From Caldilineaceae bacterium (GTDB lineage Bacteria > Chloroflexota > Anaerolineae > Caldilineales > Caldilineaceae): a stretch of DNA of 64,000 nt. Position numbers and translations under genes: made by a program. Positions 18,121 through 28,361 of the stretch are shown one piece after another. The notes below the pieces were generated by a model. The model was not told the DNA's origin. It did not search any database and saw only the letters and a program-made list of their open reading frames with translations. Positions within the stretch are counted from its first letter, which is position 1. Every line of letters begins with the position of its first letter. The stretch is taken from positions 62,001 through 126,000 of the forward strand of contig JALHQH010000020.1 in assembly GCA_022842065.1 (NCBI GenBank). The letters run 5' to 3'.

Positions 18121-18924
18121 TTATGTTCGTTTAATGCCAACACCTTCTAGAAAAGGACAATGAATCGCAAAACCATATTGCTCATAGAGGCGGCGGGCCG
18201 TCTGGTTTTCCTGATTCACATTCAACACAATGTTAGTGACACCCCGTGCTTGTAAGGTCGCAACAATTGCCCCCAGCACTGCCCGTGCATGCCCTTGCCC
18301 CCGGTGGGCCGGATGGGTATACATGTTGCCAATCGCCGCGATCCCCCCCTGCCAGTCGACAATATGGGTGCCGCCGACCGCAACCAACGTGTTCTCCGCC
18401 CCATTGATGCCAAAGAAGATCCCATCCTCGAGTTGGTAGGGATCAAACGCATCTGGCGTATAGGGGCCACCAAAGGCATAGAGCGCCTGAATGCGTGCTG
18501 CATCCGCCGGCCCCAGGCGGATTGCCTGCGCGCTCGCCGCAAAGTGATCCGGCTGCTGCCACGCCATGCGGTACATCGCGTTGACCACCGTGCCGGCCAG
18601 GGGTTCACTAAAACTATAATGCTCCGCCAACTGGCCAAAGTGCTCTTTTCGTGTGCTGATATAAACCTTGGGTGGCAATGACAGTTTGGCCAGTGCTGCC
18701 CCCACCGCTGCTCCTGCCCCAATCGTGAGCAGCAGCGGCAAATCGAGTGCAGTGAAGAGTAATACCACCCCTTCCCCGTCCGTGCTAGCGCCGGTTGCCC
18801 AGTGACAATAGGGCGCGAAGTTCGGTTGCAAGTCCGCAAGTGCATAGGCCGCCCAGACCGGATCCTGCTCCAGGATGCGGCGAATCTCAGCTAAATCAGG
18901 TGACGATGCCATTAGCTGATCCAT
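18121..18924 (-). CDS. GNAT-family acetyltransferase, two-part
   Basis: 267 residues. The C-terminal half (about 145-260) is a GNAT fold: VAVGGTHIVDWQGGIAAIGNMYTHPAHRGQGHARAVLGAIVATL, then NIVLNVNQENQTARRLYEQYGFAIHCPFLEGVGI. The acetyl-CoA loop is RGQGHA. The N-terminal half is degenerate, as in GCN5-related proteins of the ZmpA/FR47-like kind. Its ATG lies one base after the stop of the upstream kinase gene, so the two are translationally coupled. This suggests acetylation of something linked to nucleoside or sulfur metabolism, but the substrate cannot be read. Confidence 0.85.
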   Translation of the reverse strand: MDQLMASSPDLAEIRRILEQDPVWAAYALADLQPNFAPYCHWATGASTDGEGVVLLFTALDLPLLLTIGAGAAVGAALAKLSLPPKVYISTRKEHFGQLAEHYSFSEPLAGTVVNAMYRMAWQQPDHFAASAQAIRLGPADAARIQALYAFGGPYTPDAFDPYQLEDGIFFGINGAENTLVAVGGTHIVDWQGGIAAIGNMYTHPAHRGQGHARAVLGAIVATLQARGVTNIVLNVNQENQTARRLYEQYGFAIHCPFLEGVGIKRT

Positions 18925-18925
18925 T

Positions 18926-19900
18926 TCAACTGGCGCGGTTTAACTGGTCAAGCCGCGGTTCCGCGCCAAAGTTCTCTTCGTAGCGCGCGATAAATTCAGC
19001 CAGGGTGAACTGATGATCAATCGGCCCGGCATGTTCAATCGCATAGACGGCTGACAAGGCCCCGACCCGTCCACAAATGTCAAGGGGAAGATCCGCATGG
19101 CGCGCCGCAAAGAAGCCACCACGGTACGCATCGCCCGCACCCGTGGGGTTGATGACCTGCGTGGGGGCCGCCACCCCAATCTCAATGGTGGGACCGCGAC
19201 CCTTGTCGGTGTAGATCATGCTGCCCTTGTCGCTGTGGGTGACGACGAGGATGCCCACTTTATGCTTGAGGTCATCGAGCGACCAACCGGTTTTGCTCTG
19301 AATCACCGCGGCTTCATAATCATTACAAAAGAGATAGGCTGCATCGGGGAAAGCGCCGATCATCTCTTCTCCGCTAAAACGGGCGACTTGCCAGCTCGGA
19401 TCAAGGGCGAAGGGAATGCCCAACGTTTTGCATTCAGCCGCCTGATTCAACATGGCAGTGGGATCACCGGCCCCAATCAGGACCAGGCTGGCACCGGTCA
19501 ACCCCTGGCCGGCCAGGGTATAGTCACTGGCCCGCAACATTGCGCCGGAGTAAAAGCTGGAAATCTGTTTGCCGTCGCGGTCGGTATTACAAAAGAAAGA
19601 GGCCGTAAATTCTGTGCTGATCTCGACCAGGTGAGTTGTGTCAATGCCCAGGGTTTCCAGCCAGCGGCGATAGTCGCCAAAGTCTTGGCCAACCGTGGAG
19701 AACAGGGTGGGATTGCCATGCAACAATTTGTAGGTGTAGGCTATATTGGTCGCCACCCCACCGCGTTGGCGCTGCATCGAATCGACCAGGAAACTCAACG
19801 TGATATTATCAAGCTGGTCGGGCAAGATATGGTCACGAAAACGGCCGGGATAGCTCATGAGATAGTCATAGGCGACCGAGCCGGTAATTACAAAAGACAT
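18926..19900 (-). CDS. PfkB-family sugar/nucleoside kinase, possibly adenosine kinase
   Basis: 324 residues from the ATG at 19900 (MSFVITGSVAYDYLM), with AAGGG 8 bases upstream; an in-frame TTG two codons earlier is less likely. PfkB marks: the N-terminal glycine motif RQRGGVATNIAYTYKLLHGNP, the central DPSWQVARFSGEEM, and the ATP/anion-hole motif NPTGAGDAYRGGFFAA with catalytic Asp. The neighbouring ahcY yields adenosine, and members of this subgroup next to SAM-cycle genes often phosphorylate adenosine. That is an inference from position; ribokinase-like activity is the alternative. It is coupled to the downstream acetyltransferase. Confidence 0.85.
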   Translation of the reverse strand: MSFVITGSVAYDYLMSYPGRFRDHILPDQLDNITLSFLVDSMQRQRGGVATNIAYTYKLLHGNPTLFSTVGQDFGDYRRWLETLGIDTTHLVEISTEFTASFFCNTDRDGKQISSFYSGAMLRASDYTLAGQGLTGASLVLIGAGDPTAMLNQAAECKTLGIPFALDPSWQVARFSGEEMIGAFPDAAYLFCNDYEAAVIQSKTGWSLDDLKHKVGILVVTHSDKGSMIYTDKGRGPTIEIGVAAPTQVINPTGAGDAYRGGFFAARHADLPLDICGRVGALSAVYAIEHAGPIDHQFTLAEFIARYEENFGAEPRLDQLNRAS

Positions 19901-19998
19901 AGACAAACCCTTTCTTGAAGCGAGCTATATATACTTGGCTCTGCCATCATTGACCATTTTCGACACGCGTTGAACATGGTCAATGATGACAACCGCGC

Positions 19999-20604
19999 TT
20001 ACCTGCGCAAATTTTCCCAACTGACCAGCCCGGGGGCCGGCGTGTAGGCTACCAACTGTTCGATCAACTGCGCTGGATGGGCGGCCATTGCCAGCAAGGA
20101 ACGGTGTTGTGGGCGGACAAACCCCATCGCCAACGCGTTCTCCACCCATTGCAGCAATGGGGTGAAGTATTCTTCCACGTTGAGCAGCCCAATCGGTTTT
20201 TGGTGAATCCCCAATTGGCCCCAGGTCACGATTTCAAAGAGTTCATCCAGGGTGCCGTAACCGCCAGGCAACGCAATAAAAGCGTCGGCTAGATTCGCCA
20301 TCTTGGCTTTGCGTTCGTGCATGGTTTCCACTTCGATCAGCTCACCGTAGACGGTGCCGACGATCTCTTTCGTCTTGAGGGCACCGGGAATAATACCGAC
20401 CACGTTGCCACCGCCCTCGGCGACGGTGCGGGCAATTTCGCCCATCAACCCCACACTACCGCCGCCGTAGACCAGGCCAATGCCGCGATCAAGTAACGTT
20501 TGCCCCAACTGCTGAGCTGCCAGCTGGAAACTTGGCCGGTTGCCCATGCTCGAACCGCAAAAAACGCAGATCCGGCTAAAGGTTTTAGGTTGCAGGTTGC
20601 TCAT
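19999..20604 (-). CDS. LOG-family phosphoribohydrolase
   Basis: 201 residues. The Rossmann fold carries ICVFCGSSMGNRPSF, LVYGGGSVGLMGEIA, MHERKAKM (97-99 ERK) and the PGGYGTLDE signature at 113-121, all diagnostic of the LOG / TIGR00730 family. Proven members release the base from nucleoside 5'-monophosphates (cytokinin activation in plants, AMP hydrolysis in bacteria). The start is four bases after the mtnA stop, so it is in one operon with mtnA. A role in purine or methylthioadenosine salvage would fit the setting. Confidence 0.92.
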   Translation of the reverse strand: MSNLQPKTFSRICVFCGSSMGNRPSFQLAAQQLGQTLLDRGIGLVYGGGSVGLMGEIARTVAEGGGNVVGIIPGALKTKEIVGTVYGELIEVETMHERKAKMANLADAFIALPGGYGTLDELFEIVTWGQLGIHQKPIGLLNVEEYFTPLLQWVENALAMGFVRPQHRSLLAMAAHPAQLIEQLVAYTPAPGLVSWENLRR

Positions 20605-20608
20605 TGAT

Positions 20609-21694
20609 TTATGCCGCCTGCTGCCCGCGCTGTTGCCGTTGCGCGGTGACTCGCGCGTCGGCCGCTGCTTTGGCCCGGCGCAAACTTTCGGTAAAGGGTG
20701 GATAGCAGATCCCCTCTTCGGTGATGATCCCCGTCAAATACTTGTGGGGCGTCACATCAAAGGCCGGATTGTAGACCGGGACATTCTCTGGTGCAATGCG
20801 TGTTTCCCCCACCATGGTGACCTCTTCGGCTTCGCGCTCTTCAATCGGGATCAGGTCGCCGGTCGCCAGATTCAAATCGATGGTGCTGGTTGGCACCACG
20901 GCATAGACCGGAATGCCATTTTCGCGAGCACAGACCGAGATCTTATAGGTGCCGATCTTATTGGCGACATCGCCATTCGCTGCCACTCGATCCGCTCCAT
21001 AGATCACCACATCAACTTTGCCCGTGCGCATCAGATGACCAGCAGCATTATCGGCAATCAGGTGCATGGGGATTTCAGCGCGCATCAGTTCCCAGGCCGT
21101 CAGCCGCGCCCCTTGCAGACGTGGTCGCGTCTCATCCACCCAGACATGGATGGTTTTGCCCTGTTCCTGGCAGGCATAAATGACGCCTAATGCGGTGCCA
21201 AAGTCAACGGTCGCTAGCGTGCCAGTGTTGCAATGGTGGAGCAGATTGGCGCCTTCAGGCACCACTGCTGCGCCATGAAAGCCCATGCGCCGGTTGATCT
21301 CGACATCTTCATCGGCCAGTGCTTCGGCCTCGGCCAGGAGCAGGCTACGCAGATCGTCAACATTCGGCAACACCGACTGTTCGGCCAGTGTTAAAAGGCG
21401 GGTCGTTGCCCAACTCAGGTTGACGGCGGTCGGTCGTGATGCATCAAGGATTGCCTTTGCTGCCCGCAGGTCATTGAGCAGACTATCACGATCCGTCGCC
21501 GGGCTAATTTGTGCTGCCAATGCCATGCCATAAGCCCCGGTTGCCCCAATCGCCGGTGCGCCACGCACATACATCTCCTTGATGCTGCGCGCAACGCCGG
21601 CAACATCCACAAATTCGGCAATCACAAATTCGGTCGGCAGCAGCCGCTGGTCGATCATTTTGACGCGGTTCGCTTCCCAGTAGACGGTGCGCAT
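20609..21694 (-). CDS. mtnA: S-methyl-5-thioribose-1-phosphate isomerase
   Basis: 361 residues from the ATG at 21694, with AGGAGG 8 bases upstream; the frame extends 40 codons further without a ribosome site. It belongs to the eIF2B-alpha/MtnA fold and isomerises methylthioribose-1-phosphate to methylthioribulose-1-phosphate in methionine salvage. Motifs: [40 protein letters not shown] (active Cys), [18 protein letters not shown], and [19 protein letters not shown] (active Asp). The C-terminal end [14 protein letters not shown] is a poorly conserved tail. No other salvage gene (mtnB, mtnP) is in the window. Confidence 0.95.
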   Translation of the reverse strand: MRTVYWEANRVKMIDQRLLPTEFVIAEFVDVAGVARSIKEMYVRGAPAIGATGAYGMALAAQISPATDRDSLLNDLRAAKAILDASRPTAVNLSWATTRLLTLAEQSVLPNVDDLRSLLLAEAEALADEDVEINRRMGFHGAAVVPEGANLLHHCNTGTLATVDFGTALGVIYACQEQGKTIHVWVDETRPRLQGARLTAWELMRAEIPMHLIADNAAGHLMRTGKVDVVIYGADRVAANGDVANKIGTYKISVCARENGIPVYAVVPTSTIDLNLATGDLIPIEEREAEEVTMVGETRIAPENVPVYNPAFDVTPHKYLTGIITEEGICYPPFTESLRRAKAAADARVTAQRQQRGQQAA

Positions 21695-21940
21695 GGTGGC
21701 CCTCCTGTTGCAACGGCGATGGCTCAATGGTGGCAGGCAATAAAAAACGCCTGCATGGTAATTACCAGCAGACGCTCTCTTTGTCCGCTGGGCCAACGAT
21801 TGACGGTGGTTCATGTAATGTTACTGTGGGCACCGAGCCGGGCAGACGATCAATTCGTCACACCTACTCTTGTGCCTAACACACATGCCACAACCGAAAA
21901 CCGGGGCTCCAGCGGGTTGTAGTCGATAATTTTTATAAGT

Positions 21941-21978
21941 GCCGTCACTCCGATCGGCCTAAACATAATCGTGACGGC
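21941..21978. other. hairpin upstream of mtnA in a 465-bp gene-free stretch
   Basis: GCCGTCAC (21941-21948) pairs with GTGACGGC (21971-21978). The 21695-22159 stretch holds no coding frame that looks real and no riboswitch that I recognise. Confidence 0.35.
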
Positions 21979-22111
21979 GCTAAGCTCTGGCAAACGAATC
22001 GCCAGATCCAAACCTTAATAGCTTAACATAGCGTAGGTACTCTGTCAAAATCGGCGAAGGACTTTTGCGCTTCCGCCCTACTCAAAATGACCTATCTGCG
22101 AACCATTCACC

Positions 22112-22141
22112 ATTAACAATTGTCAATTGTCAATTGTTAAT
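22112..22141. repeat. TTAACAATTG palindrome after the secreted-protein gene
   Basis: ATTAACAATTG (22112-22122) and CAATTGTTAAT (22131-22141) flank TCAATTGT. It shares its core with the tRNA-spacer palindrome at 5039-5066. It lies 18 bases after the stop at 22160 and may terminate that transcript. Confidence 0.55.
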
Positions 22142-22159
22142 AGCGCGTACTGCAACCCG

Positions 22160-24799
22160 CTACCGCGTAATCAACGGCAGGAAAAAGGTGCTACGTACCG
22201 GTTCCTGCTCATCACCAAGATTGGTTGGCTGGAAGATGCCTGCATCCCACTGCAAGTCGGTACGGAAGGCAGGGACGTTGAATATCGCGGTGCGGCGTGT
22301 GGCCGGATCGACATCGCTGTCCAACTCTTCATCGCTGCCTGCGCCCTGGGGACTGATGCGGAAGCTGTCGGGCAAGACGAATTCGATGAAGTAGTCACCG
22401 GGGTCGATGCCCTCAAAGTTATAGATCCCGGTCCCAGCAGTGGTAGTCTCTGCCACGAGGACGCCACTGCTGGTGAAGAGACGAACGCCAATGTTGGGTA
22501 CGCCGGCTTCGCCGCGCTCCTGAATGCCGTTGCGGTTGCTGTCATTCCAGACAAAATTGCCAACCGCAGCGGAACCGGCTCCCGAGAGATCGATTAGGCC
22601 GGCATCCCAGGTAAGGTCAATTTGGCCTTCGCTGAGGGTAAAGGTTGCGGTCTGCCGGGCGTCACCACGCCCATCGATCACCTCGGTGACAGCATCGCTA
22701 TCGAGGGCTGGGTTGCCACCCTGTTTGGCCGCGGTCCAGACCCTAACGTCCAGCCCATTGACAAAGCGGATGTAGTAATCACCCGGTTGTAGGTTAGTAA
22801 AGAGGTACTCGCCGTTGGCATCCGTCAGGGTTCCGGCTACCAGTTCATTCGCACTGGTGTAGAGTTCAACGATGATTCCACTGATTCCCTGTTCATGTGG
22901 ATCATTCTCCTGGATGCCATTGCCGGCCGCGATCGCAGCCGCTGTACTCCCGCTGGGATTAATATCCGCCCAAACACGGTTGCCGACGGTGGCCGTACGC
23001 AAGGGGTTGCAGTAGTGGCTAAGATCGCCGGCGCTGAGCTCATTCGTGGTGACCGTCACCCCATTTGCATAAGTGTTGCGGCTGATGCCCCCCGTTGCCC
23101 CACTGGCACAGCCGTTGACGATGAAGTTGCCCGTTTCGTTCTGCAAGGTGCGCGCCAGGCCAGTCAACTGGTAGATCCAGGTTTCGCCGGGTTCGAGCAG
23201 ATTATCGCCATCATCGCCGCCGATCCGGTTGGTGACCGGCCCTTCGACGGAATCAACGACTCTCACTTCGGCCTGCGGGAAGGTGGTTTGGCCCGTGTTG
23301 GTCACTAGATAGCTCCAGGTGACCGCTGCACCGGGGGCGATCAGCGGCACATCGGCATCATTGGGCCGCTGCGCATCATGTCCATTGGTTAGCTTGCGTA
23401 CCGCAATTCCTGGGATCAAGGGGTTGCAATAGTGGCTGGTATCCGTTGCCGTCAGCGCGCCACCCGTGGTCGTCGCTATGATGGTGACACTGTTGGCATA
23501 GGTGTTGCGACTGCTGCTCCCTGTGGTGCCGTTGGCACAGCCGTTGACAATAAAACTGCTTGTTTCGTTCTGTAACGTGCGCGCGCTGCCCGTCAACTGA
23601 TAAACCCAGGTCTCGCCCGGTTCGAGCTGATCATCGCCATCGTCGCCAGTGACCAGATTGGTGACCGGCCCTTCAACCGAATCGATCACACGTACCTGGG
23701 CACGTGGAAAAGCGATCTGGCCTGTGTTGGTGACCAGATAGGTCCAGGTGACGGGCGCACCAGGGGCGATTTGTGGTACATCCGCATCATTGGGCTGTTG
23801 CGCATCGTTACCGTTGGTCAGCTTGCGTACGGCAATGCCAGGGGGCAGCGAGAGTCGGGTGCTCAATTCGACCCAGACGCCACTGCTGCCACCCGGTCTG
23901 GGCGGCCCATCAATCGATTCGATCTGGAAGCAGGCATAGGTGGCCCCGGCGGGCACGGTGATGCTGTTGGTGTAATTATCCCATTCGCCATTGCTATCAC
24001 CTGCACTGCCGCTGAGGGGGAAGGGCGGCGCAATGCTGGGTGGGATCGGCCCGGCAAGCAGGTTAGCGGGATCGGCTGCAACCACAAAATCAGTTGGTTT
24101 GGGGCCGCTGCCGGTGCCATACCAGATCCGATCGCCCCGATTGGCATTTTCTACGCCGCCAACAAACATCTGCAGTTCCAGCGTGCGCATGACCTCCGCG
24201 GCTGGGAAATCAACACAGGTAACTCGTGTATCGGGACCGGTATCCTGCTCAAACCCCCAGTAAAAGCCATCCAATCCAAAGTTGACTTGAATGCGACTTG
24301 GGCCACAATCCGCGCCTTGAAAGATGACAATTAGCCCGGCTCCATGTGCTTCTGGGTTGGTGAGATTGTTGACGGTGACGAGAAAGTTGCTGGTCGTGGG
24401 AAGCAATCCGACAATATTTGCGGAGCGATAGGTATAATAGTAGACATCTTCGCCGTTACGGTCAAAACCTGCATCGGCAGTTTCACTGGCCGCAGCGGTA
24501 ATGGGCACAAAGCTTCCCCCATCAAAGGCCAGCCGAACCTGGTCGTCCCCATTCGCCGCGCCATCATAACGGGCCGACCAGTAAAGATAGGCTGCCACAG
24601 GTGTGCCTGGTACGGTCATGGGAAAACTTTTCGGCCCGCCGGCGCGCAGGCCAACACTGCCATGTGTCAGACAATAATTGCCTTCAAAGACAGTTTGTAC
24701 TGGTAAGATGCCATCGGCTGCCTGGACAATTTGTGCCAAGAGCAGGATTAGAAAGGCCAACGAGATTGTCAACCCCAGCCTGCGTAAATAAAGACCCAT
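22160..24799 (-). CDS. large secreted SdrD_B-domain adhesin-like protein (copy A)
   Basis: 879 residues. GAGGAGG lies 5 bases before the ATG. The signal peptide is residues 1-27 (LGLTISLAFLILLLAQIVQA). An N-terminal domain (30-310) has Cys residues and motifs EAHGAGLIVIFQG, NFGLDGFYWGF and CFQIESIDG. Two DUF11-like modules (about 325-590) each begin GIAVRKLTNG and contain WTYLVTNTGQ or WSYLVTNTGQ. Two SdrD_B modules (about 600-850) each show GIQE, TDANGEYLF or GTGIYNFEG, and PGDYYIRF or PGDYFIEF. The end FFLPLITR is shared with other secreted proteins here. It is a paralogue of the next gene upstream; both likely form cell-surface or matrix proteins. Confidence 0.85.
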   Translation of the reverse strand: MGLYLRRLGLTISLAFLILLLAQIVQAADGILPVQTVFEGNYCLTHGSVGLRAGGPKSFPMTVPGTPVAAYLYWSARYDGAANGDDQVRLAFDGGSFVPITAAASETADAGFDRNGEDVYYYTYRSANIVGLLPTTSNFLVTVNNLTNPEAHGAGLIVIFQGADCGPSRIQVNFGLDGFYWGFEQDTGPDTRVTCVDFPAAEVMRTLELQMFVGGVENANRGDRIWYGTGSGPKPTDFVVAADPANLLAGPIPPSIAPPFPLSGSAGDSNGEWDNYTNSITVPAGATYACFQIESIDGPPRPGGSSGVWVELSTRLSLPPGIAVRKLTNGNDAQQPNDADVPQIAPGAPVTWTYLVTNTGQIAFPRAQVRVIDSVEGPVTNLVTGDDGDDQLEPGETWVYQLTGSARTLQNETSSFIVNGCANGTTGSSSRNTYANSVTIIATTTGGALTATDTSHYCNPLIPGIAVRKLTNGHDAQRPNDADVPLIAPGAAVTWSYLVTNTGQTTFPQAEVRVVDSVEGPVTNRIGGDDGDNLLEPGETWIYQLTGLARTLQNETGNFIVNGCASGATGGISRNTYANGVTVTTNELSAGDLSHYCNPLRTATVGNRVWADINPSGSTAAAIAAGNGIQENDPHEQGISGIIVELYTSANELVAGTLTDANGEYLFTNLQPGDYYIRFVNGLDVRVWTAAKQGGNPALDSDAVTEVIDGRGDARQTATFTLSEGQIDLTWDAGLIDLSGAGSAAVGNFVWNDSNRNGIQERGEAGVPNIGVRLFTSSGVLVAETTTAGTGIYNFEGIDPGDYFIEFVLPDSFRISPQGAGSDEELDSDVDPATRRTAIFNVPAFRTDLQWDAGIFQPTNLGDEQEPVRSTFFLPLITR

Positions 24800-25394
24800 T
24801 CATGCCTCCTCAGAACCATTGATTTTGCGCTTGACGTGCCAACCGCATGTGACATGACAAATGATCCACGAGCGGATCGTCTGTTGTAGTGGCGCGTACG
24901 TGCAATGAATGGGTGCAATGTGGCATTTGTCGTATCTACCATATTGATTGTATCAGCAATTTGTTGTATCTGTTGATGACAAATTACTTGCAATTTTCAC
25001 CGGTCGTCAGCATTGGCAATGGTGTGGAGATTAAGCACTGGGGCGCGTCATGCATTAGGTGGTAGTGAATGTTGGTTGAATTGCTGGTTGGTTGGCTAGT
25101 TGGTTAGTTCGCGTCTATCGCACCAACTGATACGACTATGTTAAATTAGCGGATGACGTAGGTGTATAGACGCGGATGCCGGCGACCCTATCCGCGCTGC
25201 CTAAATCCGCATCTATCATACCGGCTGCCAACTTAATTTAATGTGGTCGTACTAATCAACTGCCTCACTAATCAATTACCCCCGCCGACAATTAGTACAC
25301 GACGGCGCAAATAGGCCAATAGTTCACCAGTGGCTAGCCGGTCACGGACCGGCTAGCCACTATACAACTGTGGGTTTATTTAGGCTGCGCTGTA

Positions 25395-28004
25395 TTACTG
25401 GCTGATCAAGGGCAGGAAGTAGCGCGTGCGTAGTGGCTCCTGTTCGTCACCTAGATTGGTGGGCTGGTAGAGGCCGGCATCCCAGCGCAAGTCGGTGCGG
25501 AAGGCCGGCACACTGAAGATGACGGTGCGCCGAGTCGTCGGATCGATATCACTGTCCAGCTCTTCATTGTCACCGGCCCCTTGTGGGCTAAGGATGAAGT
25601 TATTCGGCAGGATGAACTCAATGAAGTAGTCACCGGGGTCGACGCCGCCAAAGTTGTAGATCCCCACATCATTCGTGGTGGTCTCCGCCACCAATGTCCC
25701 ACTGCTTGTGAAGAGGCGGACGCCCACGTTGGGAATGCCAGCTTCACCACTTTCTTGAATGCCGTTCTGATTGAGGTCGTTCCAGACAAAGTTGCCAACG
25801 GCTGCGGAGCCCGCGCCAGAAAGATTGATCAGGCCGGCATCCCAGGTGAGATCAACTTCGCCCTCACTCAGGGTAAAGATTTCCGTGCGCCGCGCCTCGC
25901 GCCCAGGGACATCGGTGGCGGCATCACTGTCCACCGCCGGGTTGCCCCCCTGATTGGCATTCGTCCAGACCCCTTCCCCTAGCTCGTTGACAAAGACGAG
26001 GTAGTAATCGCCTGGGGGCAGATCGGTGAAACGATACTCGCCATTTGCATCGGTGAACGTGCTGTCGACCAGCAGATTGTCAGCGGTGTAGAGTTCAACC
26101 AGAATGCCGCTGATCCCCTGCTCGCGCTGGTCATTTTCTTGGATCCCGTTGCCGGCGGCAATGTCAGCCGGCGTGCTGCCGTTTGGATCGATGTCACCCC
26201 AGACGCGATCACCGACCGTGGCTGTGAGCAAGGGGTTGCAGTAGTGGCTGATGTCGCCGGCGGTGAGGTTGCCGGCCGTCGCGGTGACGCTGTTGGCATA
26301 GGTGTTACGGCTGACGCCGCCGGTTGCGCCATTCCCACAGCCGTTGACGATGAAGCTGTCCGTTGCGCTAGCCAGGGTACGCGCAACACCGACTAACTGA
26401 TAGATCCAGGTTTCGCCCGGCGCAAAGAGATTGTCGCCATCATCGCCGCCCACCAGATTGGTGACCGCGCCTTCGACCGAATCAACGACGGTCACCTGAT
26501 CACGCGCGAAGGTCGTCTGACCGGTGTTGGTGACCAAATAGGTCCAGGTGACGGCGGCACCAGGGGCAATTACTGGCACATCAGCGTCATTGGGCTGCTG
26601 GGCATCGTTGCCGTTGGTCAGCTTGCGTACTGCTAGCCCAGGCAGCAGCGCATTGCAGTAGTGACTGGTGTCGCTAGCCGTGAGTGTGCCGGCTGTCGCG
26701 GTGACGCTATTCGCATAAGTGTTGCGGCTCACGCCGCCGGTCGCACTATTCCCACAGCCGTTGACGATGAAGCTATCCGTTGCACTCGCCAAGGTGCGAG
26801 CGACCCCAACTAACTGGTAGATCCAAGTTTCGCCCGGTTCAAAGAGATTGTCGCCATCATCGCCGCCCACCAAATTGGTGATGGCACCTTCCACCGAATC
26901 AACGACGGTCACCTGCGCACGGGGGAAGACCGTCTGGCCCGTATTGGTGACCAGATAGGTCCACGTCACTGGTGCCCCGGGCGCGATCTGGGGGACATCG
27001 GCATCATTGGGCTGCTGGGCATCGTTGCCGTTGGTCAGCTTGCGTACTTCTAGCCCCGGGGTAAAGTAAATCTGGGTTAACAGTTCTAGCCAGACGCCAC
27101 TGGTCCCACCTGGCCGGGCGGTGCCATCAATCGATTCGATCTGGAAACAAGCATAGGTGGTGCCCGCCGCCAGCGTGATCGTGTTCACATAATTATCCCA
27201 CTCTCCGTTGCCCCCATTGAGTGGATCGGGATCTGTGGGGTTGAGAGGGGTTGGCCCGGCCAGCACATTCGAAAAATCGCTTGCGCTAACAATGTTCCCC
27301 GGTTTGGCCCCACTGCCGGTGGCAAACCAGATGCGATCACCCCGTTGTCGATCATGCTCTACCCCGCCAACAAACATTTGGAGCGCCATCGTGCGATCCG
27401 CCCCAGCCGCTGGGAAATCGACACAGGTGACTTCTGTATCGGCGCCGGCCGGTGGTGTAAAATCCCAGTAAAAGCCATCTAGCCCAAAGTTGAGCTGGAT
27501 GCGGCTCGTTGGACACGTATCCCCTTCGGAAATGACCACCAACCCGGCGCCGTGTGCCTCTGGGGTCGTGAGATCGGAGACGGTAACCGTAAAGGTACTA
27601 TCGCTCGGCAGCTGGGCGGCCAGATTAGCCGAGTGGTTGGTGTAATAGTAAGCATTCGCAAAGCCGGCATAGGCGGACTCTGTTGCCGTTGCCGTCACGG
27701 GGAAGGACGTACCCCCATTTAATGCAATGCTTACAGCGGCATCACCGGTAACAGCGGACCGATAGCGACTGGACCAATAGAGATACGCATGGACTGGCGT
27801 GCCTGTGACCGTCACGGTAAAACTATTTGGTCCCTCGACCAGGCCAATGCCACCATGTGCAACACAGTAGTTTCCTTCTAACGTCAGTTGGGCCGGCAAG
27901 GTGCCATCGGCCGCCTGGGCCGGTTTTACCGATAGGACAAGTCCGACCAGTATCACCGTAATGGCTCCCCAAATAACTGAAAATTGGCGTAAGCGCCCTC
28001 GCAT
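25395..28004 (-). CDS. large secreted SdrD_B-domain adhesin-like protein (copy B)
   Basis: 869 residues with the same plan as the neighbouring copy: signal peptide (1-31, ending KPAQA), an N-terminal domain with EAHGAGLVVISEG and NFGLDGFYWDF, two DUF11-like modules starting LEVRKLTNGNDAQQPNDADV and LAVRKLTNGNDAQQPNDADV, two SdrD_B modules, and the end RYFLPLISQ. The two DUF11 modules are almost identical to each other (both contain FIVNGCGN-ATGGVSRNTYANSVTATAG). This points to recent internal duplication or conversion. AGGAG lies before the ATG. The intergenic 24800-25394 stretch between the copies has no gene; it holds short repeats only. Confidence 0.85.
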   Translation of the reverse strand: MRGRLRQFSVIWGAITVILVGLVLSVKPAQAADGTLPAQLTLEGNYCVAHGGIGLVEGPNSFTVTVTGTPVHAYLYWSSRYRSAVTGDAAVSIALNGGTSFPVTATATESAYAGFANAYYYTNHSANLAAQLPSDSTFTVTVSDLTTPEAHGAGLVVISEGDTCPTSRIQLNFGLDGFYWDFTPPAGADTEVTCVDFPAAGADRTMALQMFVGGVEHDRQRGDRIWFATGSGAKPGNIVSASDFSNVLAGPTPLNPTDPDPLNGGNGEWDNYVNTITLAAGTTYACFQIESIDGTARPGGTSGVWLELLTQIYFTPGLEVRKLTNGNDAQQPNDADVPQIAPGAPVTWTYLVTNTGQTVFPRAQVTVVDSVEGAITNLVGGDDGDNLFEPGETWIYQLVGVARTLASATDSFIVNGCGNSATGGVSRNTYANSVTATAGTLTASDTSHYCNALLPGLAVRKLTNGNDAQQPNDADVPVIAPGAAVTWTYLVTNTGQTTFARDQVTVVDSVEGAVTNLVGGDDGDNLFAPGETWIYQLVGVARTLASATDSFIVNGCGNGATGGVSRNTYANSVTATAGNLTAGDISHYCNPLLTATVGDRVWGDIDPNGSTPADIAAGNGIQENDQREQGISGILVELYTADNLLVDSTFTDANGEYRFTDLPPGDYYLVFVNELGEGVWTNANQGGNPAVDSDAATDVPGREARRTEIFTLSEGEVDLTWDAGLINLSGAGSAAVGNFVWNDLNQNGIQESGEAGIPNVGVRLFTSSGTLVAETTTNDVGIYNFGGVDPGDYFIEFILPNNFILSPQGAGDNEELDSDIDPTTRRTVIFSVPAFRTDLRWDAGLYQPTNLGDEQEPLRTRYFLPLISQ

Positions 28005-28361
28005 AGTTAACTCCTAATAGTATGTGGTTAATGTAATTGATTGATGGGTATAGGACTTATGTCGCACAAAACGGGAATTACGATAAAGCAATTGTACCAT
28101 TAAGGCAACATGATGTGCTTGACAATTTACTTACGTTTACTCTTCTTTATTATTTGGGCAGCAAGGGAGATGCGCAAAGAACAAACGTGGTAAGGGGAAT
28201 TTACGCTGGAATGTTGTTTAGCGAGGCGGGAAGTGGCGCGGTCATAGGACGAAAAGCTTACAGTATTGCGATAATTATAGCGTTGCAATCACTTGGTGAA
28301 ATAAATGTTTCTTGAATAGATTGCGAATTGCCAATTTGACAATACTTAGATTCGTTACGCG

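Noticed and set aside
28037..28315. 92-codon frame in the AT-rich gap before gyrA
   Set aside because: It starts at TTG without a ribosome site, shows no known motif, and the base composition is non-coding-like.
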